Shown here in pieces: positions 29,232 through 38,924 of a DNA stretch of 64,000 bases. The DNA comes from Isochrysis galbana (lineage: Eukaryota; Haptophyta; Isochrysidales; Isochrysidaceae). Below the pieces are notes generated by a model, which had not been told where the DNA came from, searched no databases, and saw only the letters and a list, made by a program, of their open reading frames with translations. Every line of letters begins with the position of its first letter. The first letter of the stretch is position 1. Position numbers and translations under genes: made by a program. Location: NCBI GenBank assembly GCA_018136815.1, contig CM030933.1:6983137-7047136 (forward strand). Direction: 5' to 3'.

Positions 29232-31418
29232 TCAATCGGTCAAACTAGAGAGGGACATCTGTGTTAATTTGTCTAGCTCCGCCGTCACGGACCTCGTCAA
29301 GCGAACTCCCGAGACGACGCCTCCATCAGAGAGGTTAGACATGGAGGCGGACTGCGAGCGCGTCTTGCGCAAAGGGATACCCAGCACTTTTGAGGCAACC
29401 TTGGTCATCGAGACTCCGGAGGAAGACCGCGTCATTGGCAATGCAAGGGAAGGAGTCTGAACCACGCCGCGCTTCTTCGCAATGCCAGCCGCGGGCTTTG
29501 GAGCCTTGCCCCAAGCCGTACCCATAGAGCTTGCGGTAGCCTTCTCTGCCTTTTCCGCAGCAACTGCCGAGCGCGTGGCGGCGCGCGCGGCGCGACTTTG
29601 CTGTACGGCGCACTGCTTCTCGAGGGCAGAGAGCCCGTCGCGTCCCACAGTCTTCAAGCAAGCAGATCTCAGATTTTCGTCCATCCGAATGCCAGACTTG
29701 AGCAGGTTCATCACATGGACCCGGCCACGTTCGGTCCCAAGATTGATCAGTCGTTGGTTGCCAGAGGACCGCGCGCGGGCACACACGCGCAGTAGTGGGG
29801 CATATGAAAAACGGTCAAGAGTATGGCCGGCCGCGGTTGCCCGGTCGATAACTTTTTCCACCGCAGCCACATCGGATCCCGCTTGGGCGTACGCGGAAGC
29901 GAGGGAATTGTAGGTGACGAGCGTTGGCAAAATATGCGCGGCCTCCATGGAATGCACGACTGCCTCCGCAGCGGGTGCATTTCCGCTTTTGGCATACGCA
30001 CCGAGAATCGAGTTGTACGCGGAGGCCGTGAGCTGGGTGCCGGTGGCGGATAGCGCCTGGAGAGTAGCCTCTGCGGCATTCGTATCCCCGGCCGCGCAAA
30101 GGGCTTGAATCACGATGGCATGGGACGTGGGTGATGCTGCCACGCCAGCAGCAGCCATCCGATGCAGCACCGAGTTGGCCTTAGCAGGCGAGCTGACGTG
30201 CGCGGAGAGCAGAGTATTGAATGCAATAGCGTCGGGTTCGATTCCATTCGCCACCATTCGATCGAACCAATACTGAGCCCTCGCAGCGTCTCCCGTGCGT
30301 GAATGGGCCAACAAGACCGAGGAATATGACGACTGATCTGGCGCGATGCCCCGCTCCTCCATCTCCGCAAAGGCCGCCTCGGCCTCTTTAGGACACTTCG
30401 CCCTTGCGCAGGCCGTGATTAACGTGTTGTATGAAACGCGATCGGGAAGGGGATGACCGCCTTCTCCACGAGCGGCAGCACACATCACGGCCAGCGCTCC
30501 AGTGGCGTCCGCAACGTTGGCATGCGCCAAGAAGAGAGCATTTAGAGTCCAAGTGTCTGGTCTTAGCCCATCCTGCAGCATCCGTGCGTACCAGCGCGAA
30601 GCGTCCGCTACGCGCCCTGCGCGCGCGGCACTATTGACGGCGGAGGTGTACGTATGTGGCGTGGCCTGCATCCCTTTGGTCAGCATTTCCTGGAGGAGAT
30701 CCTCCGCGAGATCATCACGCGATGCGGCAAATGCAGCTGCGATTAACGTATTGTAGGATGCGCTGTCAGTTATCGGGGCTGCGCGGAGGGCGGCCAAGGC
30801 CTCGTCGAGCTTGTCCAAAGCGCCCAACGCCTTGAGCTTGATGTTGGTCGCGATTAGGTCGAGCTAATGGGATGAGGGTGGAGAAGGGGAGGGAGCTCAC
30901 AATGGCGGTGATACAGGACACGGTCTCACGCGCACTTGCGGTCGAGGCGGCCAGAATTTCACCTGGACGCTGTTGGACTCCATCCGCCCTGCCCAGGCGA
31001 GCACCGCGGCGGGACTGCCGCGTGTGGACATGGCCGCGAGCACATTGTTGTACATGGACACCGACGGCTGCACGGAAGCCCTGGCACATCGGTCCAACAT
31101 CCAGAAGGCGACGGCGGCGACGTCGTCGCCCAGGGCGAGTTTCGCCGTCACACCCATATTGAGCATGCGCGCGTTGGGTGCGGGCTCGGCCTCGAGCAGT
31201 ACGATCACGCGATGGTGGTCTCCGCCGCGCAGCGCCCTCGATATCTGCTCCTCCACGCTGCTGCTGGGCGACGGGTCTGCCTCGCTCGACGAGGAGGCGA
31301 CGCTCGCGACATCATGCTCCTTCTGCGTGTGCTGCTGCGAGACGGGGCGCGCGGGCGGCACCTTGAGATTGAGCTGAACGCCTGGCTCAATACCCAACCC
31401 GGGCGGCACGCTGATCAT
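29232..31418 (-). CDS. P-class pentatricopeptide repeat protein, 2 exons
   Basis: Exon 1 is 30963-31418 (ATG at 31418), exon 2 is 29232-30863. They join in phase 0 over a 99-nt intron (CCAG|GTGAAA ... ATTAG|CTC) to 695 residues. About ten 34-36-residue PPR motifs are visible between residues 120 and 510, for example VSYNTLITACARAKCPKEAE, then AYNSILGAYAKSGNAPAAEA and TYNSLASAYAQAGSDVAAVE. No E, DYW or SMR domain follows. The tail (about 540-695) is Ala/Ser/Lys-rich and basic. PPR proteins of this class bind organelle RNA and act in its processing, stability or translation. The N-terminus is not a classic transit peptide, so plastid versus mitochondrion is open. The gene is divergent from the ABC transporter at 32204. 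Confidence 0.87.
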
Positions 31419-32203
31419 TGCACACTACGCACTGGCTGGGGTGGTGCAGGGGAGAGCTGGGGGGGTAGGAAGGGAGGGAGAGAGTGGGTGGAGTGGAGTG
31501 GAGGGCGGGGGAGGAGGGAGGGGGGGGAGGCAAGGCAAGGTGAAGGGGGGTAGAGAGAGAGGGAGGGAGAGGGATGAGACGAGAGAGAGAGAGGCGGCAG
31601 GCGACGGGGGGGGGGGGGCGGAGCTCGCGCGTGCGAGACTATGGGGAGATCCCGTCGTCGGCGAAGCTTCGATGAATCACTAGGCGATTCTTTTTTGTCC
31701 TATTTTGGTGGGTGAGAAGAGACGGCCGGGCGGGGGGGGGGGGGGAGGGAGGGATTCGTGGCAAACCTTCTCCTGCGAAGTTGGTGAATGGCTCGTCCGC
31801 TGTAAAGTATGAAGTACAATAGTAAGTAGTATGTACTAAGTATGGCCAGGGATCCTATGAATGCGATGGGTGAGAATGATGGGAGGCCGTGCCCTCAGGC
31901 TAAAAGTGTATGGGCACGTTCTCTATGGCTTTTTTAAAGTATCGTGTTCGTACAAGGCTAGTGGCAGTAGCAGTACTATCGCTCAGTAGGTTTATATCCT
32001 GTGTGTTCACACCTAGGTTCATACCTCACAGCCGCGTAGTATAATACCCGCTCCCTGTCGGCCTCCCTCGCCGCCCACACGCTCCGCCCTCCGCCCACAA
32101 GCTCCGCCCGCTCCGCCCGCTCCGCTAACCCGCTCCACTCGGCTTCTCCGCTCGCCCGCTCGTGCCGCTCCACTCGTGCCGCTCCGCTCGTGCCGCTCGC
32201 CCG
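31419..32203. promoter_or_regulatory. Divergent intergenic region between PPR and ABC genes
   Basis: Next to the PPR start the plus strand is a G/GA tract (31440-31620; C/CT on the coding strand) with further G runs at 31730-31745. At 31945-31985 a family C 3' tail remains (GCTAGTGGCAGTAGCAGTAC, then TCGCTCAGTAGG). From 32060 to 32200 the sequence is a repeated GCTCCGCCC pattern just before the ABC ATG. Promoter activity is inferred from position only. Confidence 0.4.
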
Positions 32204-34581
32204 ATGGCCTGTTTGGTGGTCTGGCTGTACCTGGCCGCACCCGTCGGCGCACTCGCAGCGCCCGCTGACTTGCCGCCACTCGCCTTCCTCGCCGAACGCT
32301 GGAGGCAGCACCGCCAGCTTACCGCTGCGGCAAGGTCGCTCTCGGCTGCGCCGGCCGTTCCGTCACTGCTAGCACAGGGCAGTGCCTCCGCCCTGCCGAG
32401 CGTATCATGGCTTCAGCTGTGGGATGAGCTGCGCAAGTCGCAGCGTCTGAACTGCATCATCCCGGCGTGTGCGCTGTCGCTGCTGCTCTCTATCTCGGAG
32501 CTGTACGCGCCGCTCATCCGAGGCCGGCTCTTTGATGCGGTCCTCGAGCCCGGGATCAGGCTGAGTGCGCTTTGGCCACGAATACGGCTACTGGCCATAG
32601 TCGCGCTCTTCGGGTGGGTCACGTCCATCGCCGTTGGCGTGCTCTTCGCGAGGGCGCGTTGGCAGTCCTCCATGTCAACAAGGATCCGTCTGATGGACGC
32701 TATCCTCCGTCAAGAGCCCGCCTTCTACGACATGCAGGCGCCTGGTGAGCTGGCCTCACGGCTCAATAGTGAGCCGGAGCGGCTGCAAGAGCTAGCCAAC
32801 CGTGGCCCGGAGAAGGCCCTAAATGCCTTGCTGAGTATTATTGGGGGCGCAGTCTTGATGATTGCGTCCGAGCCTAGGCTTGCGATTGCAGCGATTCTCC
32901 TCAAGGCACCACTGCTAAGCAGAATAGCGGTGTTGGCCGGAAGGACGGTTGGCCTATTCAGCGCACTGCAGCAGAACGCGCTCAACCGCGCCAATGCACT
33001 CGCCGCTGAAGCATTGGCTCAACCCCACCTCGTTGCCACGTTGGGTGCGCGACGGGCCATCTTGGACGAGTACTCTTCGAGGATTGGGGAGTATCTGCGT
33101 GTGATTGACCAGACGCTATTCACCGAGACGGTGGGTTCACCCTTTTTGATGCTGCTACTATCACCACGCTCAGACACGTATCCGCTCATTTGCCGGACAA
33201 GGAACACTCCTCACGATTCACGAACCGTTTCTCCTTTTTGTTGATCTAGGTGCTACGCTACACCACCAAGCTGATCGAATCCACCACGTCGCTCGTGATC
33301 CTTGTGGGCGGTCTTGCTGCCGTTCGCCACGGAACGCTCAGTCTTGGGTCTCTAACCGCTTTCTTTGCTTATGCCGAAACGTACGGTGCATGTCCTAACC
33401 ACTTCTGGGCATCCCATGTGTTCTATGTCGAGCCGCGCGCGGGGCCCGCTCTCGGTGGTGGCGGGGTGCCTGCGTAGGTGGGTGCGAGAAGCATTATTTG
33501 TCAGCAGTTCTCTCAAGTCGCGTACTCAGCCATCCTTTGCTTGACATGCACCAGGTTTGAGCGCGGCTGCAACGGGTTGGCCGAGCTACTCAACGCGCTA
33601 CTCGCAGCGCGTCCCTCGTGCGCGCGGTACTTTCAGCTTCTCGGTCGACCATCGACAATGGACCCGGAGCCAAGAGGCGGAATCAGGGGCGCAGATAGCC
33701 CAACGCTGGACCAGTGTAGTGGCGAAATCGAGCTGCGCCGCGTGTCCTTTCGGTTTGGCGGACGTGATGCAGATGCATTGCACGACGTCTCACTACATAT
33801 TGCCCCTGGAGAGACTGTGGCGATATGTGGCCCCTCGGGGTCCGGCAAAACGACCTTGGCCAAATTGATCTTGCGGCTTTACGATCCTGCCGACGGCCAA
33901 GTGCTTCTCGACGGGCATGACGTGCGCTCCCTCGATCTGAAGTGGTTGAGAAGACAGTTTGGGTACGTGCCACAGACACCGGCGCTCTTCGACGAAACCA
34001 TACTACACAATCTTGTTTTGGGGCTAGAGCAACCGCCATCACAGGAGCAACTTTGGGCTGCCCTTGAGGACGCTGGCGCAATGAGCTTTGTTCGGGCGCT
34101 GCCATTCGGCCTGCAATGCCGAGTGGGCGAGGGCGGCTCAAGGCTTTCCGGCGGGCAACGCCAACGGCTCGCACTAGCCCGAGTGTTTGTAAGGCGCCCT
34201 CCCATTTTTGTTTTCGATGAGGCGACGTCCTCGTTGGACCTTCAGACGGAGCGGATAGTGCAGCTGTCTATTGACCGTTTGAATCGACAGCGCGCAGTGT
34301 TGGCCAACTCGACCCACCAGAACGAGGACCCATACCATCCCTTGCCACGAAAGCAAAGCTCGCAAACGAGCCCGACGGTCGTGGTCATTGCTCATCAGTT
34401 GGGCACTATCGCTAGAGCAGATAAGGTTGTCGTGCTAATCGACGGCCGGGTTGCCGAATTGGGAACGCCCCTGGAGCTCGCCCAAGCTGGTGGTTGGTTC
34501 GAACAAAACTTCTATCCGAGGCCAGGCGTACTGGACGGCCAAGGGGCTAGGTCATCCGGTTTTGAAGAGTTAGCTAGTTGA
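32204..34581 (+). CDS. Half-size ABC transporter (ABCB type), at least 3 exons
   Basis: Exon 1 is 32204-33130, exon 2 starts at 33250, and the last exon runs to 34581. The first intron (33131-33249, GTGGGT...CTAG) joins in phase 0. The boundary between about 33385 and 33513 is uncertain. The order is: hydrophobic leader, a transmembrane domain (LNCIIPACALSLLLSISELY, LLAIVALFGWVTSIAVGVLF, LLSIIGGAVLMIA), then one nucleotide-binding domain with Walker A GPSGSGKT (about 33829), Q-loop YVPQ, signature LSGGQRQ (about 34143), Walker B IFVFDEA (about 34204) and H-loop IAHQ (about 34390). It should dimerise. Substrate and membrane are unknown. An insert of about 25 residues (STHQNEDPYHPLPRKQSS) lies between the D-loop and H-loop. 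The upstream frame has no ATG, which fixes the start. Confidence 0.82.
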
Positions 34582-34840
34582 TGTGGACAATGCAGATGGC
34601 AACGACGTGACGGACATGCCCCCACCCCTAAGGTGCTCAGCGTTGTATGTCGCAAGGCGTCCTTGGGACACGCCACAGTATTCCTCGCTTCCTCGAGCAT
34701 ATCTGACGACCAGCTAGTATTGATCGGTCGTCATGTCTCAGTCCTCTATTGTCTGTTGTGGTCTACTTCCGACGCGGTGGTCTCCAGCGTGAGGAGCCAA
34801 CATGGTGAATGGGAAGCATAGATAAAGAAACCATGAAACC
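34582..34840. other. 3' flank of the ABC gene
   Basis: No gene seen. Confidence 0.4.
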
Positions 34841-35297
34841 AATTAACTTTATAGTCAGTTGCCATGGAGCGCGCCGCCGCTCCCCTCCTCTCCTTCGGGC
34901 CCCCCGCCGAGGGCGGCCCCCCAGCCCCCATGGAGCAGTCGTTGTCGAAGCGGCCGCGCCCGCCGCCATCAGAGGCCGAGCAAGTGCGTGCGACCCTCGT
35001 CACGCCACACGGCCCGTGGCTCCGGCCACACCATGCACAGCAGCCATGGTGGCTCCCCCCATGGGGGGCAGCTGTCTGCAGACTCCAGCAAAGAATTAAC
35101 AGGCCCACAGGGCCACTCCTCCAATGGGCATGCCTTATGGCAGAGGCCCCTCCCGCCCTAGCGACTAGCGACGGCCGCGCTGTCATGGCAGCGCGGCCCG
35201 AGACCAGGCGGCCCTTATGGGCACAAACTCTTGACAAGACATCGCTCAAAGACACACACATCACACAACTCTGGAACACTAGAGCAGGTCAGACAAC

Positions 35298-35480
35298 ATC
35301 CACACTCGTCATCCCACTTCACAACCCCTCACTCCAAGCACTTCAGCAGCCTCCCACCACGCCACGACTCACCCCTAACAGGAACCAACTTGTCAAGGCG
35401 AGCGTCAGTCGTGGCGTGGTGGGAGGCTGCTGAAGTGCTTGGAGTGAGGGGTTGTGAAGTGGGATGACGAGTGTGGATGT
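35298..35480. repeat. Long fold-back inside the LINE ORF1 copy
   Basis: Arm 1 (about 35298-35369, containing CTCCAAGCACTTCAGCAGCC) and arm 2 (about 35407-35479, containing GGCTGCTGAAGTGCTTGGAG) are reverse complements over about 70 bases, with a spacer of about 37 bases. Only one arm is needed for the ORF1 reading frame. It is probably a snap-back product of reverse transcription or replication. Confidence 0.85.
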
Positions 35481-35533
35481 GTGTCAGGAACCGGACTAAG
35501 AAGATGATGACCAACTAGCCGACTCAGACGCCA

Positions 35534-36427
35534 TTTATGACCTCTCATTCCATCAACTATTAGTAAAACTGATAGGGTCATGGGGGCCGCGTTCCCCCCT
35601 TCCTCCATCGCAGACACCCCCTGGGTGGGCCTGCACATTCAACCTCAGCCCTTGCCTGCTGGCAGTGGCAGGGGCTGAGCTGACATCATTCCTGCCCAGA
35701 CTCTCGCCCTGCGCGCGACGCGCGCCTCACGCATTCGCCTGCACCAGTCCCTCATCGTACTGACCCACCCCCTCACCACTGAGCCACGGACCATCCGAGC
35801 CGCCAGGAGGGCGCCCAAGGCCAGCGAGGCCAGCGTGGGAGAGGCAGGGGAGGCCAGGGGCTCAGCCCCAGCCTCCACTGCCCCCTGAGCTGGCCCTGCT
35901 GGTCCTCTGGGAGGACCCGAGGGTCCTCCCAGAGGGGGGCCATGGCGCGCGCAGGCATCGCACGCGCGTTAGAGAATGAAGAGAACGACGAGAAAAGAGC
36001 GAAAAAAAACCCGACACGATCTGACCCGAGAAAAGGTAATACACGCGCACACGCGCCTGTTTGCGATATGTTTACAGGTCGACACCCGATGCGACAGGCA
36101 GGCACCGCGGGAGCGCGGCGCCGGACGAAAACGACTCAAGAGTCGGGGGCCACAAAAGAACAAGACCAAATAAGGTAAGCGACGCGCCCGTTTACGTTTA
36201 TCTACGGAATAGCTGACAGGAGGCTTGCCCCAGCCCGCCCCCCACCCGCCTGGCCCGTCGTAGCTCGTAGTGCACGCGGGCTCACCCCCCCGTAGGGGGG
36301 GTAGCGGGAGCGGGGGGGAGGGTGTGGGGTTTAGGCGATGGCGAGTGCGATACCGCAGGTGTGTGAGTTATAAGCAGCATAGCGGGCACCTTCAAGAATG
36401 TTTCTTTTATGACCTCTCATTCCATCA
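35534..36427 (+). mobile_element. Complete family D retroposon with 22-bp target-site duplication
   Basis: The element is 35556-36405 (850 bp) between two identical 22-bp copies at 35534-35555 and 36406-36427 (core ATGACCTCTCATTCC). It starts with stem-loop CTATTAGT/AAA/ACTGATAG, then GGGTCATGGGGGCC and a G/C hairpin. The centre has the GGAGAGGCAGGGGAGGCCAG and CCCCAGCCTCCACTGCCCCC module of families B and C, then GGGGGGCCATGGCGCGCGCA. The 3' tail is AGCGGGCACCTTCAAGAATG plus TTTCT. No coding frame. It is inserted in ORF1 of a LINE. Confidence 0.9.
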
Positions 36428-36740
36428 GAGCGGGGACCTCGTACCTCGTACTCAACGACACGGCGGTCTATGCCGCCATTGTTGAGCTACTCCTTGAACT
36501 CGAGGGCGTGGACCCCGAGCCAGACTTCTGGGCCCGCTCAGCAAGGGGCCCCTGGCACATCGCAGTCAATGAAGCCTGTGCATAACAATTCCAAGCAAAA
36601 TACGGTGAGCAAACGAACATCCGCACCCAAGGCACGGACATCGCCGTGCGCATCAAGATCGAATCGATCGAAGACAAGATCAACAAAAAAGGCACCTCGA
36701 CCCATATCGACGCGCGATCCTGCCCGAATGAATCGACTAG

Positions 36741-36845
36741 CGTGAGACCACGTGTGTACTCCCACAAAGGTTAAGTGTCAAGTAAGCTCCAGGTGACAAC
36801 GGAAGGTGCTAGCAGGGATGGGGATAATTCAGCGCTTCTGGTCTA
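36741..36845 (+). repeat. Repeat shared with 54095-54210
   Basis: Both copies contain AGACCACGTGTG, AAGTGTCAAGT, CTCCAGGTGACAACG and GTTAGCAGGGATGGGGATAA-like sequence in the same order. Both follow LINE sequence (ORF1 here, RT on the other strand at 54055). The unit is probably the flank or untranslated part of an older element. Confidence 0.7.
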
Positions 36846-37299
36846 AGAGGTAAGCTGCCTTCCTCTCCCCGCCCTCCCACAACATTCTAGCGCCGCTCAA
36901 TTAAAGGATTCTTGTGCAAGTCTTGTGCTTGGCTGAATACCTCGCAGCACGCAGTGCGTGCTACCATCACACATTTCTTCACACTGAGTAGATGTACATT
37001 CTAGGAGTACTACATGCTCTTTGACGCAAAGACTTTGAGACACCACGGACTGGTCATTGATGCCAAGGCTAACAAGCAAGGTGGTTGGCAACTGACGGCC
37101 AACATTGATAGTATACGGGAAGCATATAGGAAAGAAGTCGGTCGCCAGCTTCACAGCTGGCCCCATGTCGTCGGATGTATCGGAATGGGTGTTGCTCAAC
37201 ATGCAACATATGCCCACAGAGCAAATTGTTGAAGATATGCGGGATAAGTGGGGAAAATGGGAGCTGTCCGAGATATCTTCCAGTTTTCGAGGCAAATCT
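36846..37299. other. 3' flank of the GGCT-like gene
   Basis: No supported gene. A minus-strand open frame (36897-37322) overlapping the end of the GGCT-like gene shows no domain. Confidence 0.4.
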
Positions 37300-37971
37300 T
37301 CATCCACTATACCGTTCAGCAAGTTCCGAGGGCGGCAGAGACGACATCACCTTGCTACCTGCTGCCGAGAGGTATTGGCGGACTGTTGTCTCTCGATCTA
37401 CGAGGTACGTTTCGTCTAAGAAGGATGCCTCAGCCACTGGGCCTAGCTTTTGCGCTGCAAGAACGCAGTGCCTCAGATAGGGAGAACACGGGCGCAACCC
37501 AGAGGTGTGAGACCAGTCCCAGATGGTTCGTATGCCCTTGTCCGTGTACAGCCGCTTGAACCGCTCCTCGCCCCACGCCTTGATATATGCTGCATCAGTA
37601 GATGCCACGCACAGCATACCCATTCCAGTCAGGTTGCCCTCGAGGTCCTCGAAGGGGACCATGCGCAGCTCGAATTCCTCCTCTCTTTCGCGGAAGGCAT
37701 CCATTCCCTGACCTTCGTCCACCACCTCGAAGGCGGTGCACACGAAGGATGCTTCCTCGCACGGCTCCGCTGAGAGGGACGACATCTCGAGTGTCTCACG
37801 GTTAGCAATCCCGCGCTCGACGAAGATGGAGGGCGTGTGGGCGAAGATGCGGCGGTAGCCGCGGACACGTCCGAGCCGGAAGTTGCTCAAGTCAGGGAAC
37901 GTGACGCGCGACGAACGCTCTGAGAGGATCGAGCCCAGCCCAAGGATGGTGATCGTCTTGCCGCTCCCCAT
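37300..37971 (-). CDS. Gamma-glutamylcyclotransferase-like protein
   Basis: 223 residues from the ATG at 37971. The opening ILGLGSILSERSSRVTFP is the phosphate-binding GxGS-type loop of the GGCT/AIG2-like fold. FRLGRVRGYRRIFAHTPSIF follows, then a conserved acidic region AFREREEEFELRM where the catalytic Glu of the fold would lie, and a C-terminal YLRHCVLAAQKLG helix. Gln/Asp-rich ends are absent. I recognise this as a protein type shared among plants and algae with GGCT resemblance, but its substrate is not established. An intron near the 3' end (AGCAG|GTAGCAAGG) is possible and would change the last 20 residues. Confidence 0.6.
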   Translation of the reverse strand: MGSGKTITILGLGSILSERSSRVTFPDLSNFRLGRVRGYRRIFAHTPSIFVERGIANRETLEMSSLSAEPCEEASFVCTAFEVVDEGQGMDAFREREEEFELRMVPFEDLEGNLTGMGMLCVASTDAAYIKAWGEERFKRLYTDKGIRTIWDWSHTSGLRPCSPYLRHCVLAAQKLGPVAEASFLDETYLVDRETTVRQYLSAAGSKVMSSLPPSELAERYSG

Positions 37972-38473
37972 CGGCCGAACGACGCCCTGCCGCCGGGTCT
38001 ACATAAATGGACTCGTGAATGAACTCCGTGTGAATTCTTTCTAGACCTAGTGTCGGCTGTGGGAGGGAGTGTGGTGCCTGTGTTGCAGCATGGCTGTCAG
38101 CTGCGAGCATCGTGCGTACTTTGACAGAAATCTGGTGGCGGTTCGCGGTTCTGCGGGTCGTGTGCATCTGCGCGGGTCAGTATCCAATGTGCAAGCTTTG
38201 TGCGCTCGGCATTCGTGAGAAGCTGCTGGTTCGCATCCCGGACCACTTCCTGGCTTGAGGAGTGCCGCCGCAGCTCCCCCGCAACCCGAGAGCGCGTCGC
38301 ATGCCCGATGCTAGCGCGGCTTTGACGCCAACGTCGTTCGCGCGGCAGTACTCTGCCGCTTTCCTGACGTCCTCGACGGTCTCGGCGCGCTCAATCGCTC
38401 GGGTATCGCGGGCCTGGACGGTGTAGTGGCTAGGGGCGGGCACAGGCTTGGTGGCAGGCTTCCTTGGGGCCAT
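37972..38473 (-). pseudogene. Pogo-like DNA-binding relic (tentative)
   Basis: The minus strand has an ATG at 38473 and an Ala/Arg-rich helical segment (ETVEDVRKAAEYCRAND). After a frame change near 38280, a segment NQQLLTNAERTKLAHWILTR follows (about 38230-38170), with KVRTMLAADSH further on. The spacing and the words LT..E...L..WI resemble a psq helix-turn-helix followed by a CENP-B-type domain of pogo-like transposases. No DDE domain is seen. It could instead be an upstream exon of an unrelated gene. Confidence 0.3.
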
Positions 38474-38924
38474 GGGGAGCTAGGGGGGGACAGGGGCACG
38501 CCCGCGAAGCGGGCACGTGCACGAAGCGCAAGCCTCTAGTAGTATTAGTAGTCCTAGTAGTAGTAGTAGTAGTAGTATGTTTTCTATGGGCGGGCCCTAC
38601 TCGACAGGTCGCTAGTAGTGAGTAGTGAGTAGTGAGTAGTGAGTAGTGAGTAGTGAGTAGTGAGTAGTGAGTAGTGAGCAGTGGCGTAGTGGCGGACTCG
38701 TCACCCATGCCCCGTGCCCGTACAATTTTATCCCTCGCATCTCATATCTCATACTCCTAGGAGTACTGCTACTCTACATAGTTTGATGTCGAGAATAGAG
38801 ATGTAAACTCTAGAGTATGTGAAGCCACCTCTCTGCCTCTCTCTCCTCTCTCTCTCTCTCTCTCTCCGCCATCGCCGCTGGACCGCCCCCTCCTCACCCT
38901 CCCCCTCTCGCGGTTGAGGGCGCG
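38474..38924. repeat. (AGTAGTG)n, trinucleotide and (CT)n tracts upstream of the Virilizer-like gene
   Basis: 38535-38580 is a TAGTAG run, 38610-38680 is about ten AGTAGTG-type heptamers, and 38830-38868 is a (CT)n run ending 55 bases before the ATG. Promoter function is inferred only. Confidence 0.6.

Larger units (their letters stand above)
34841..36740 (+). pseudogene. LINE ORF1 copy, interrupted by a family D element
   Basis: Leader stem AATTAACT/TTAT/AGTCAGTT (34841-34860), ORF1 ATG at 34864. The head runs in frame to about 35433. A 72-bp fold-back (35298-35479) lies inside it. The FELSFHQ-type core resumes at 35528 (IYDLSFHQ), is split by the D element (35556-36405) and continues at 36428 with VYAAIVELLLELEGVDPEP-like sequence to about 36740. 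A 7-base CTCGTAC duplication (36438-36451) and a stop (TAA near 36583) break the frame. ORF2 is absent. Confidence 0.75.

Noticed and set aside
38611-38680. CRISPR-like array
   Set aside because: The repeat is a 7-base unit (AGTAGTG) without spacers, in a eukaryotic locus.
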